Assembly: GCA_900540475.1 (NCBI GenBank)
Contig: UQGG01000072.1
Location: forward strand, 1-28,377
Direction of reading: 5' to 3'
From: an uncultured Robinsoniella sp.
GTDB lineage: Bacteria; Bacillota; Clostridia; Lachnospirales; Lachnospiraceae
DNA length: 28,377 bases
The translations under genes and the position numbers were made by a program. Positions 21,303 to 28,377 of the stretch are shown here, piece by piece; positions within the stretch are counted from its first letter, which is position 1, and every line of letters starts with the position of its first letter. The notes beneath the pieces are model-generated. The model saw only the letters and a program-made list of their open reading frames with translations. It ran no database searches and was not told the DNA's origin.

Positions 21303-21320
21303 TGTGCACCCGAGTGCACA
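21303..21320 (+). promoter_or_regulatory. LacI-type operator 2 ahead of the DUF4432-kinase operon
   Basis: TGTGCACCCGAGTGCACA is an 18-bp palindrome with 8 of 9 pairs matching and a central CG. It shares its core with operator 1 at 20195-20212. It sits 38 bases ahead of ATG 21359, and a weak promoter (TTCGGT, 17 bases, AATAAT at 21298-21303) ends right on it. Confidence 0.78.
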
Positions 21321-21322
21321 AG

Positions 21323-21345
21323 AGAGCGTTTGAAAATATGCTCTG
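21323..21345 (+). repeat. Possible degenerate end of the small repeat element
   Basis: AGAGCGTTTGAAAATATGCT resembles the element end AGAGCGTGTTTGAAAAATGC but lacks two bases and the leading TA symmetry. It lies between operator 2 and the next start codon. It may be chance. Confidence 0.3.
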
Positions 21346-21358
21346 GAGAGGCGGGAAG

Positions 21359-22405
21359 ATGTATCAGTCAGTAGAAAGCTATCGGAACCAGCGAAATTAT
21401 AACTGCAGGATCCGGGAAGTGGTGTATCAGGGGGTCAGACAGGTTAATCTGGAAAATGAATATCTGCATATTGGGGTTTTGGCAGGGAAAGGCAGCGATA
21501 TCTTTGAATTTGTTTACAAACCCATGGACCTGGATTTTATGTGGCATTCTTTTCACGGGGTGAAGAATCCGCAGACTTACGTAACGACGAAAAACAGCAG
21601 GTATGGAAGATTTTTGGATTTGTACGAAGGCGGATGGCAGGAGCTATTTCCCAACTACGGGGCGGCAAGCACCTATATGAATGCAGAACTGGGGATCCAC
21701 GGCGAGGTATGTGTGGCACAGTGGGATTACCAGATAGAAAAAGACACCGAGGAAGAGATAACGGTGAAGTTTGCGATCCGCACAGCCAAGACACCGTTTT
21801 ATCTGGAAAAGTGGATGACGCTGAAAAGCGGCGATCCTACCCTTTATATACGTGAGCGGGTGACTAATGAAGGTGCGGTACCCCTGCAGTTTATGTGGGG
21901 ACAGCATCCGGCTCTGGGAGCACCGTTTCTGGATGATAACTGTGAGATTATTTTAAATGGAGACTGCAAGGTACACACTTTAAACATACAGAGTGCGCTG
22001 CCGGCAAACAGACAGATGAACTGGCCCCTGGTAAAAGACGTGAACGGAAATGAACTGGATTTATCCAGAATACGGCATCCGGAAGAAAAGAAATATCTGG
22101 AATATGGCATTTCCGGAATAGCAGACAGCCGGTATTGTGTATGGAACCACAGGCTCCATGTTGGTTTTGGAATGGAGTGGGAGAAAGACATTTATCCTTA
22201 TCTGTGGATCTGGGAGCCAAATTGTGCGGCGCAGGGATATCCCTGGTATGGCAGAAACTATACATTGGGCTGTGAACCCTGGTCCGTACTGGCGGAGAGC
22301 ATGGAGGAAGTGGAGAGAGAAGATGCCGGAATTAAAATAGAAGCAGGGATGAGTATGGAAACAACATTAAAAGCTTATGTGTGTCTGGAGAAGGATATGA
22401 AATGA
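21359..22405 (+). CDS. DUF4432 / aldose-1-epimerase-like protein
   Basis: A 348-residue cytoplasmic protein of the galactose-mutarotase fold, DUF4432 type. Visible marks are VLAGKGSDIFEFVYKPMDLDF, the GGWQELFPNYG region, LGIHGEV and MWGQHPALGAPFL, where the His residues correspond to the mutarotase active-site area, and LWIWEPNCAAQGYPWYGR near the end. Such proteins are thought to mutarotate or epimerise sugars before phosphorylation. ATG 21359 has GGAGAGG at 21345-21351; the frame opens earlier, at an ATG overlapping the operator, which is unlikely to be used. It is first in the operon; a kinase follows with its ribosome site overlapping this stop codon. Exact activity is unknown. Confidence 0.82.
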   Translation: MYQSVESYRNQRNYNCRIREVVYQGVRQVNLENEYLHIGVLAGKGSDIFEFVYKPMDLDFMWHSFHGVKNPQTYVTTKNSRYGRFLDLYEGGWQELFPNYGAASTYMNAELGIHGEVCVAQWDYQIEKDTEEEITVKFAIRTAKTPFYLEKWMTLKSGDPTLYIRERVTNEGAVPLQFMWGQHPALGAPFLDDNCEIILNGDCKVHTLNIQSALPANRQMNWPLVKDVNGNELDLSRIRHPEEKKYLEYGISGIADSRYCVWNHRLHVGFGMEWEKDIYPYLWIWEPNCAAQGYPWYGRNYTLGCEPWSVLAESMEEVEREDAGIKIEAGMSMETTLKAYVCLEKDMK

Positions 22406-22415
22406 GGTGGGCAGC

Positions 22416-23939
22416 ATGTATGTAATTGGATTGGATGTGGGAACGACAGGGACAAAGGCTCTGCTGATCGATGAAAACGGAAAACTAAAGGGAAGAGGGT
22501 ATCGTGGATACCGGACAATACAAGGAGCGGGAGGCATAGTAGAGCAGCGGGCAGAAGACTGGTGGCAAGCAGCAGCAGGGGCAGTTCGGGAGGCATGTGC
22601 GGAGTGTGGAAAATCAGAAATTACGGCATTGGCACTTTCCACCCAGGGAGCCAGTTCCCTGCTGGTGGACGCTGATTTTAATGCCATAGGAAATGCAGTT
22701 ACCTGGATGGATAAAAGAGCCGTTCAAGAAGAGGAGGAACTGCAGAATAAGGCAGAGGACGGATATTATTATACGAAGACGGGATGGGAGTTAAGCGCCA
22801 GCCTGGATGCCTGCAAATTGCTTTGGATTAAGAAGAACCGCAGGGAAGATTTGGACAGGGCGGTGAAATTTATCTCTACCCTGGAATATATGAACCACTG
22901 TCTGACGGGTCATGCTGTGATTGATCCCTCTAATGGTGCAATCCGCCAGCTGATGGATATACAGACCAGGCAGTGGGATAAAAAGATATTGGAGGATATC
23001 GGCATCTCCAGAGAACTGCTTCCGGAAATAAAAAGAACAGGTGAATACCTGGGGACACTGACAGGAGATGCCGCTGAGGAATTAGGGCTCACAAAAGAAG
23101 TGAAAGTATTTAACGGAGCCCATGACCAATATTGCTGTGCCCTTGGGTCCGGGAGTGTAAAAAACGGAGATTTGCTGCTTGGAACTGGTACCGCCTGGGC
23201 GGTTATGAGCATAACGGATCAGCCAATGCTGACAAAATCCAAAATCTCACCGGCAAGACATGTGGTGCCGGGGCTGTGGGGGGCGCTGTCTTCCATCAGC
23301 GGCGGGGGTATTGTACTGGACTGGTGGAAAGACCGGATGGCGGGACTCACATATGAAGAGCTAAATAAAGGTGTTGATCAGAAGATTGGAAGAGAAGAGG
23401 CGCTGATGTTTTTCCCTTATCTCACAGGCGCAGGCTGCCCTATTTGGGATTTCAGGGCAAAAGGAACGCTGACGGGGCTGGAATTAAGACATGACTCCCT
23501 GGATGTGGCAGTGGCGGTAATGGAAGGGATCGTTTTTCATACAGCCATGCTTCTGGAGGACTACCGGGAAAACGGGGCGCAGATTAACAGTCTGAGAGTG
23601 ATGGGCGGTGCATTAAACAGCAGTGGATGGATGCTTATACTGCAGGCGGTGCTGGACTGTGAGGTCATCCGGGTAACTCAGACAGATGCGGCATGCGTGG
23701 GGGCGGCAATGATTGCAGCGGTGGAGAGCGGTATATATAAAGATTATGCCCTGGCGGTAAAATCCATGGTCTCTTATGAGGGGATGCAGGAGGTATCCTG
23801 GGAGTTAAAGGAATTTTACCAGCTGAAATACAAAGCATACAAAAGAAACTGGAACATCATCAGGGAAATCTATCATAGCGGTCTATCCGGACAGGATATG
23901 CCACCGGTCCCGGGAAGGAAGGAGCAGTATGATCAATAA
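22416..23939 (+). CDS. FGGY-family carbohydrate kinase (xylulokinase/gluconokinase-like)
   Basis: A 507-residue kinase: phosphate-binding start YVIGLDVGTTGTKALLID, LSTQGASSLLVD, the catalytic loop NGAHDQYCCALGSG with Asp about residue 237, GTGTAWAVMS, and the late MGGALNSSGWMLILQAV and DAACVGAAMIAA. It is full length for the family. GAGG at 22404-22407, overlapping the previous stop, positions ATG 22416. It is a different subgroup from the kinase at 625: the catalytic loop and C-terminal signature differ. The next gene overlaps its 3' end by 11 bp, so the two are coupled. The operon probably imports a sugar by the ABC system at 25041, mutarotates it and phosphorylates it. The sugar is not known. 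Confidence 0.9.
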   Translation: MYVIGLDVGTTGTKALLIDENGKLKGRGYRGYRTIQGAGGIVEQRAEDWWQAAAGAVREACAECGKSEITALALSTQGASSLLVDADFNAIGNAVTWMDKRAVQEEEELQNKAEDGYYYTKTGWELSASLDACKLLWIKKNRREDLDRAVKFISTLEYMNHCLTGHAVIDPSNGAIRQLMDIQTRQWDKKILEDIGISRELLPEIKRTGEYLGTLTGDAAEELGLTKEVKVFNGAHDQYCCALGSGSVKNGDLLLGTGTAWAVMSITDQPMLTKSKISPARHVVPGLWGALSSISGGGIVLDWWKDRMAGLTYEELNKGVDQKIGREEALMFFPYLTGAGCPIWDFRAKGTLTGLELRHDSLDVAVAVMEGIVFHTAMLLEDYRENGAQINSLRVMGGALNSSGWMLILQAVLDCEVIRVTQTDAACVGAAMIAAVESGIYKDYALAVKSMVSYEGMQEVSWELKEFYQLKYKAYKRNWNIIREIYHSGLSGQDMPPVPGRKEQYDQ

Positions 23940-24951
23940 ATGGTTTCATAAAACAGAGCTGGATGATGCATTTTATAAAGAATATCTGGCTGACAGGCTG
24001 CCGGAAAACATAACGGATGTGCATGTTCATATGAATCTGGAAGAGCATGTGAAAGGTGTGAGCAAGGAGCGGATTGCAATGGATTGGGCGTTGGAATGCG
24101 GGCTTCAGATGGATTATGAAGCGGCGCAGCATTATTACCGGACCATGTTCCCGGACAGGCAGATTTCTTTAACGGTGTTCCCTTTTCCCCTTGCCGAGGT
24201 GGATATACCGGGCAATAATGCGTATTTGTCAAAGCTGGCAAAGGACGGAAAGGTAGATGCACTTATGAGTGTCAGACCGGAGTGGACAGCTGGGTATTGT
24301 GAAGATTTACTTGTGGATAATCCGTTTTTGGGATTTAAGCCCTATCCCTATCTGGCATCTGCAGTCAAAGGGGCTGATATCAGTATCTATGATTTTATGC
24401 CCGAGAGCCAGCTTGAGGTTCTGGACAGACATAAGAAGGCGCTGATGCTGCATCTGCCGCGAAAAGGAAGGCTGCCAGATCCTGATAATATTAGAGAACT
24501 GCGGGAAATCAGACAGAAATTCCCGGACATACATATTATTCTTGCGCATTTTGGGAGGAGCTTTACAACGGATATATTTAGCAGAGGGATCGCTGCACTG
24601 GGTGACGATCTGAAAGGATTTTATTTTGACACGGCGGCGGTTGTAAATCCCCGGGTACATCAGATGGCAATGGAACGGCTGGACAGCAGGCAGATCTTGT
24701 TTGGAACGGATTTTCCAATTATGACCTGGCATGGTATGCGGGAGTGGCACACGGATTCCCCAACGAATTACTGCAGAGAAGATTTTGGATGGAACAGGCA
24801 TGAAAAAGGGGCAGAAACAGAAGCTTCATTTACTTTTATCGCATATGTACAGCTTAAGAATATGCTGGATGCCATCGGTAATGACTCTTTACGAAAAGAA
24901 CAGATATTTTACAAAAATGCATTAGATGCATTTCGAAAAACAGGGAAGTAA
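23929..24951 (+). CDS. Amidohydrolase-superfamily protein (COG2159-like metal-dependent hydrolase)
   Basis: A 340-residue TIM-barrel protein with the amidohydrolase metal pattern: HxH in ITDVHVHMN (about residues 24-30), His in LMLHLPRKGR (about 170), His in IILAHFGRSF (about 205), and the Asp in ILFGTDFPIMTWHG (about 263). Members of this group hydrolyse lactones or decarboxylate/hydrate small acids. Position between a sugar kinase and a sugar importer favours a sugar-lactone or glycoside-derived substrate, but this is inference. It overlaps the kinase gene by 11 bp (translational coupling). A GGAAGGAGC ribosome site lies inside the kinase end. A repeat-element end follows the stop codon by 3 bases. 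Confidence 0.82.
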   Translation: MINKWFHKTELDDAFYKEYLADRLPENITDVHVHMNLEEHVKGVSKERIAMDWALECGLQMDYEAAQHYYRTMFPDRQISLTVFPFPLAEVDIPGNNAYLSKLAKDGKVDALMSVRPEWTAGYCEDLLVDNPFLGFKPYPYLASAVKGADISIYDFMPESQLEVLDRHKKALMLHLPRKGRLPDPDNIRELREIRQKFPDIHIILAHFGRSFTTDIFSRGIAALGDDLKGFYFDTAAVVNPRVHQMAMERLDSRQILFGTDFPIMTWHGMREWHTDSPTNYCREDFGWNRHEKGAETEASFTFIAYVQLKNMLDAIGNDSLRKEQIFYKNALDAFRKTGK

Positions 24952-24954
24952 TCT

Positions 24955-24967
24955 TAGAGCGTGTTTC
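24955..24967 (+). repeat. Single end of the small TIR repeat element
   Basis: TAGAGCGTGTTTC shares its first 12 bases exactly with the ends at 529 and 26076. The following ATACACAC is only loosely like the short copy. No matching right end occurs before the permease gene, so it seems a remnant. Confidence 0.5.
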
Positions 24968-25040
24968 ATACACACTTGCGTATAAAATGGTTTGTAAAAT
25001 TGGGGTAAGGTATTATTTTCAAAAAAGGAGGACATAAAAC

Positions 25041-26078
25041 ATGGGTGTTACAGAAACGAAAGAAGGAAGTGCAAAGCCAGAAGAAGTGAAAGAAAAGAGA
25101 CAGGATGCCTGGGGAGGCAGGAAGAATACGCTGTGGAAAATACTGGAGATGAGGGAACTTTCCATTGCTATTATATTGGCAATTATGGTGATTTTCCTGA
25201 TGATCAGTACCAGCACTTTTGCAACCAGCGCCAACATCAGAGTCTTGATCCAGGGTATGAGTGTGGACATGATGATCGCCATTCCAATGGCTATATCCCT
25301 CATTGCCGGTAATATTGATTTTTCCGTAGGATCAACGCTGTGCCTGTCCAGCTACATCGGCTGTATGGCTATGGGAGCGGGAGCTCCTGCCTGGCTTGGT
25401 ATTCTGGTGGGGCTGCTGGCGGGAGCAGTACTGGGAGCAATTAACGCAGTGATTATTAACCAGTTCAAGATTACGCCGCTGATCGCAACCCTTGGTACCT
25501 GGATGGCGTATCAGGGAATTGCTCTGGTGCTTGCCGGAGGGAATACCGTATCCAATCTTCCGGCCGCATTTAAGAACTTTGGAAGGATGGAAGCCGGGGG
25601 GGTTCCGTTCACTATCATCTATATGTTGATTATTATAGTGGCAGGTATTTTTGTATTAAAATACGTGAATTTTTTCCACGAGGCTTACTTTATCGGCAGC
25701 AATAAAAATTCGGCTCTGCTGGCGGGAATTAATACCAAAAAGTTTATTTATATCAGCTATGCACTGACGGGGGCGGTTGCGGCATTTGCAGGTATGACAC
25801 TGGCAGCCAGACTGGGAAGCGTATCCCAGAACTCTGGAACCGGGCTGGAATTTAGAAATGTGGTGGCGCTGCTTATTGGCGGTGTCTCGATGGACGGCGG
25901 CGAGGGCAGTCTGGTTGGCGTTGTCCTTGGTGTTACCATTATGCAGGTTGTCAGCAATGCACTGGTGCTGCTGGATATTAATGCCAGCTATACCAAGGTG
26001 ATCCAGGGAGCAATTTTAATTATCGCAGTTGCCATTGACCAGCTGAATAAGCAGCGTAAATTAAAAGCAGCTGCATAG
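25041..26078 (+). CDS. Ribose-type ABC transporter permease
   Basis: A 345-residue integral membrane protein of the RbsC/BPD_transp_2 family. A charged cytoplasmic N-terminus of about 40 residues (rich in Glu/Lys) precedes about 8-10 membrane helices. Family marks are MAISLIAGNIDFSVGS near residue 90, FKITPLIATLGTWMAYQG, GSNKNSALLAGINTKKF before a late helix, and VSMDGGEGSLVGVVLG near residue 285. AAAAAAGGAGG precedes ATG 25041. With the ATPase and binding protein that follow it forms an importer; the TAG stop (26076-26078) is the beginning of a 45-bp repeat element. The start differs in sequence from the partial permease at 1-531, so this is a separate system. Confidence 0.93.
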   Translation: MGVTETKEGSAKPEEVKEKRQDAWGGRKNTLWKILEMRELSIAIILAIMVIFLMISTSTFATSANIRVLIQGMSVDMMIAIPMAISLIAGNIDFSVGSTLCLSSYIGCMAMGAGAPAWLGILVGLLAGAVLGAINAVIINQFKITPLIATLGTWMAYQGIALVLAGGNTVSNLPAAFKNFGRMEAGGVPFTIIYMLIIIVAGIFVLKYVNFFHEAYFIGSNKNSALLAGINTKKFIYISYALTGAVAAFAGMTLAARLGSVSQNSGTGLEFRNVVALLIGGVSMDGGEGSLVGVVLGVTIMQVVSNALVLLDINASYTKVIQGAILIIAVAIDQLNKQRKLKAAA

Positions 26079-26120
26079 AGCGTGTTTGAACTACACGAAA
26101 GCATTTTAAAACACGCTCTA
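26076..26120 (+). repeat. 45-bp internally deleted copy of the TIR element (may act as a hairpin)
   Basis: It starts TAGAGCGTGTTTGAA and ends TTAAAACACGCTCTA; the terminal 12 bases are perfect inverted repeats. The internal GAAAGCATTTT matches the right side of the 164-bp copy at 8131-8294, showing descent by internal deletion. It supplies the permease stop codon and lies 22 bases before the ATPase start, where the transcript could fold into a stable stem that tunes ATPase expression. Confidence 0.75.
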
Positions 26121-26142
26121 AACCGAAAAAGGAGGAAGCAGT

Positions 26143-27639
26143 TTGGAAAATTTAATAGAATTAAGAAATATATGTAAATTTTTCCCTGGTGTAAAAGCGT
26201 TAAATGATGTCAGCCTTTCCATTAAGAAAAACAGTGTACACTGCATTATCGGAGAAAATGGAGCTGGTAAATCTACGCTGATGAAAATTATGTCCGGTGC
26301 CTATAAGAGAGATAAAGGGACGATGATCATGGAGGGGCAGGAACTGAATCCGTCTTATCCGGGAGATGCTTTAAAAGCAGGCATTGGCATTGTATACCAG
26401 GAACTGAATAATTTTTCCCATCTGGATGTGGCGAGTAATCTTTTTATTGGGAGATTTCCGAAAAAAGGGAGATGTATTGACTACAAGAAGATGTATAAAG
26501 AAGCTCAGATCCTGCTTCAGAGGTTCGGACTTGGGCATATCAGACCTACGGACAGTATGGACCGCATCAGCCTGGGTGCCCAGCAGATGGTTGAGATTGC
26601 AAAGCTTTTATCCATGAATGTAAAGCTGATGATTTTAGATGAGCCTACCTCCGCACTGACGGATATGGAAGTAGAATTGCTGTACAAGCTGATTGACCAG
26701 GTAAAGGCAAAGGACGTTTCCATCGTTTATATTTCACACAAGCTGGATGAGGTGCTGCATCTGGCTGATGAGATATCGGTTTTGAAAGACGGGGAACATG
26801 TGGCGACATTTCCAAACAGCACCGGACTTACCAAAGATGATCTGGTGCGGTATATGGTTGGCAGGGATGTAGTTTACGACTATGGGGTGGGAACTACTAA
26901 AATACAAGATGAAGTACTTCGGGCTGACAATCTCTGCAGCGGTTCAAAAGTGAAAAATGTGACGTTTTCCCTAAGGCGTGGTGAGATTCTGGGATTTGCA
27001 GGGCTGGAAGGTTCCGGGCGCACCGAAGTAGTGGAGACGGTTTTTGGATGGAGAAAGAAGACCGGGGGTACCATTCACATAGGCGGTAAGCAGGTTAAGA
27101 TCACAAGCCCTATTGATGCCAAAAGAAACGGAATTGCTTATATAACAAAAGAGCGCAAGACTCTTGGGCTGTTTCTGGAACTGAGCAGTGAAGACAATAT
27201 GAGTGCGGCAAACGGAAAAAAGTTTGTGAAAAAAGGTCTTGTGGATTACAAACATATCACAAAGAATGCAAAAGAATACCAGCAGAAAATGCAGATCAAA
27301 TTATCGGATGTGAAGCAGAAAGTGGGGAACCTTTCAGGGGGAAACCAGCAGAAGGTGCTTCTGTCCATGTGGATGACGGCAAATCCTGATATTATTATGA
27401 TCGACGAACCTACCAGGGGGATTGATGTAGGAGCAAAGGCGGAAATACATATGCTGCTTCGGCGCCTTGTTGGAGAAGGTAAGGCAATTATCATGATCTC
27501 GTCGGAGATGCCGGAAATTATGGCAGCCTGTGACCGGGTACTGGTATTTCACGATGGAAGGATTACGGGGGAACTCAGCGGGAATGAAGTGACAGAGAAT
27601 GGCATGATGCGTCTGGCGTCCGGAATTACCGCTTCATAA
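26143..27639 (+). CDS. Double-domain sugar ABC transporter ATPase (RbsA/MglA type)
   Basis: A 498-residue ATPase with two ABC domains. Domain 1 (about 1-240): Walker A GENGAGKSTLMK, signature-like SLGAQQMVEIAK, Walker B MILDEPTSAL. Domain 2 (about 255-498): degenerate Walker A GLEGSGRTEVVE, signature LSGGNQQKVLLS, Walker B IIMIDEPTRGID. One intact and one degenerate site is normal for this family. It powers import by the permease just upstream. The start is TTG 26143, with AAAAAGGAGG 7 bases ahead; no ATG is available before the conserved region. It ends about 35 bp before the binding-protein gene. Confidence 0.95.
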   Translation: MENLIELRNICKFFPGVKALNDVSLSIKKNSVHCIIGENGAGKSTLMKIMSGAYKRDKGTMIMEGQELNPSYPGDALKAGIGIVYQELNNFSHLDVASNLFIGRFPKKGRCIDYKKMYKEAQILLQRFGLGHIRPTDSMDRISLGAQQMVEIAKLLSMNVKLMILDEPTSALTDMEVELLYKLIDQVKAKDVSIVYISHKLDEVLHLADEISVLKDGEHVATFPNSTGLTKDDLVRYMVGRDVVYDYGVGTTKIQDEVLRADNLCSGSKVKNVTFSLRRGEILGFAGLEGSGRTEVVETVFGWRKKTGGTIHIGGKQVKITSPIDAKRNGIAYITKERKTLGLFLELSSEDNMSAANGKKFVKKGLVDYKHITKNAKEYQQKMQIKLSDVKQKVGNLSGGNQQKVLLSMWMTANPDIIMIDEPTRGIDVGAKAEIHMLLRRLVGEGKAIIMISSEMPEIMAACDRVLVFHDGRITGELSGNEVTENGMMRLASGITAS

Positions 27640-27673
27640 AAACTATATAAAAGGGAAAAAGGAGGATTTACGT

Positions 27674-28377
27674 ATGAAACAGTACAAAAAAGTAATGGGG
27701 ATCTTATTGGCAGGAGTACTGGCATTATCCATGGCAGGCTGTGGGGACAGCGAAAAAACGGATGGTAAGGCAGAGACGAAATCAGAAGAAGCGGCAGGCG
27801 GTCAGACGGCAGCTTCCGGTGAGGGAGAAGAGTACGCAGTGATCATGTCTGTCAACCAGCTGGAATTTTTTGATGCATTAAAAGCAGGGGTCAATGATGC
27901 TGCACACAGTCTGGGTGCCAAATGGTATTATGCAGGTCCGCAGGATCTGGCGCCGGATAAAGTGGCGGAAGCAATTGACCAGGCGGTAGCGAAAAAAGTA
28001 ACCGGTATCGTGGTACACGGACAGTTCCAGGAAACCGGGGCAGCTATTGACAATGCCATTGCAGCAGGTGTTCCCGTAATCTGTGTCAATACGGATATAG
28101 AATCGAACCGCCTTTCTTTCCTGGGATGTGATCCCTATAATACTGGAGTGGAAATGGCAAAGCAGATGGCAAAAGAGATCGGGGACAAGGGAAAAATTAT
28201 CATCTCAAACTTCATCAGCGGCGGGCAGCCTTCTGCAATCTCTAACATGGAAGGATGCAGGGATGAATTAGAGAAAAATCATCCGAATATTGAAATCGCT
28301 GCGGAAGTGGATGATAAGGCAGACGAGACTACGGCAGGCCCGGGCGGAGGGGGGGGGCCTCACGGCATTTCAGATTG
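27674..28377 (+). CDS. Sugar ABC transporter substrate-binding lipoprotein, 5' part (runs off window)
   Basis: The frame is open from ATG 27674, with GGAGG at 27661-27665, to the window end, about 234 codons. A lipoprotein signal peptide (MKQYKKVMGILLAGVLALSM then AGC with the lipobox Cys at residue 23) is followed by an acidic, flexible linker rich in Glu, Ala and Gly, then a Peripla_BP_4 fold: YAVIMSVNQLEFFDALKAGV, AIDQAVAKKVTGIVVHGQ, AAGVPVICVNTDIE and FLGCDPYNTGVEMAKQMAKE. It belongs to the ribose/galactose type-1 periplasmic-binding family and would be tethered outside the membrane to deliver a sugar to the importer. The last about 15 codons contain a G-rich run (GPGGGGGP) unlike the expected conserved continuation. 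Confidence 0.92.
   Translation, partial: MKQYKKVMGILLAGVLALSMAGCGDSEKTDGKAETKSEEAAGGQTAASGEGEEYAVIMSVNQLEFFDALKAGVNDAAHSLGAKWYYAGPQDLAPDKVAEAIDQAVAKKVTGIVVHGQFQETGAAIDNAIAAGVPVICVNTDIESNRLSFLGCDPYNTGVEMAKQMAKEIGDKGKIIISNFISGGQPSAISNMEGCRDELEKNHPNIEIAAEVDDKADETTAGPGGGGGPHGISD

Noticed and set aside
24307..24801. 164-codon open frame on the - strand opposite the amidohydrolase
   Set aside because: It mirrors a conserved metal-binding protein and has no ribosome site or family motif.

Overview
The window looks like the chromosome of a gut-type Firmicute, most likely a Lachnospiraceae or related Clostridia. The signs are moderate GC, strong AGGAGG ribosome sites, consensus sigma-A promoters, stacked sugar-utilisation operons with LacI and SorC regulators, and cargo-type enzymes beside a PduA/EutM-like shell protein. 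No rRNA, tRNA, CRISPR array, integrase or complete insertion sequence was seen. About 22 genes are on the + strand; only dnaK and one LacI regulator are on the - strand.

Layout. (1) 1-4969: the end of a ribose-type ABC permease, an FGGY carbohydrate kinase, a zinc polyol-type dehydrogenase, a ureidoglycolate-lyase-like cupin and a second zinc dehydrogenase. (2) 5030-9399: a compact unit with its own promoter and an 11-bp inverted-repeat operator. It holds triosephosphate isomerase, deoxyribose-phosphate aldolase, a galactitol-1-phosphate-dehydrogenase-like enzyme and one bacterial microcompartment (BMC) hexamer shell protein, then a terminator and a SorC/DeoR-type regulator. The isomerase and the aldolase both carry extra N-terminal amphipathic helices that look like BMC encapsulation peptides. 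This is the most unusual system here: an apparent satellite microcompartment locus built on sugar-phosphate chemistry, without vertex proteins, trimeric shell proteins or an aldehyde dehydrogenase. (3) 9470-15617: a stand-alone dnaK paralogue without the usual disordered tail, divergent from a MacA/MacB-type three-gene exporter. (4) 15618-20135: a LacI regulator divergent from an inositol-dehydrogenase-like, hydroxypyruvate-isomerase-like and GPH-symporter operon with a perfect consensus promoter. (5) 20159-28377: a second LacI regulator with two matching operators, then a DUF4432 epimerase-like protein, an FGGY kinase, an amidohydrolase and a complete ribose-type ABC importer whose binding protein runs off the window.

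How it fits together. Regions 1, 2, 4 and 5 are separate carbohydrate modules of the form importer, sugar or polyol oxidation or phosphorylation, then isomerase or aldolase, each with its own regulator. Region 2 would cleave a deoxysugar phosphate to a triose phosphate and acetaldehyde (known DeoC chemistry) and interconvert the triose phosphates, possibly inside a shell whose other parts are encoded elsewhere. The kinase and dehydrogenases of region 1 are candidates for feeding it, but that link is inferred from position only.

A small repeat family with TAGAGCGTGTTT-type ends (one 164-bp copy, one 45-bp internally deleted copy, two clear single ends and one doubtful degenerate end) sits at operon junctions and twice supplies the stop codon of an ABC permease gene. 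The last ~50 bases contain an odd G-rich run that breaks the expected protein pattern and may be a sequence artefact.
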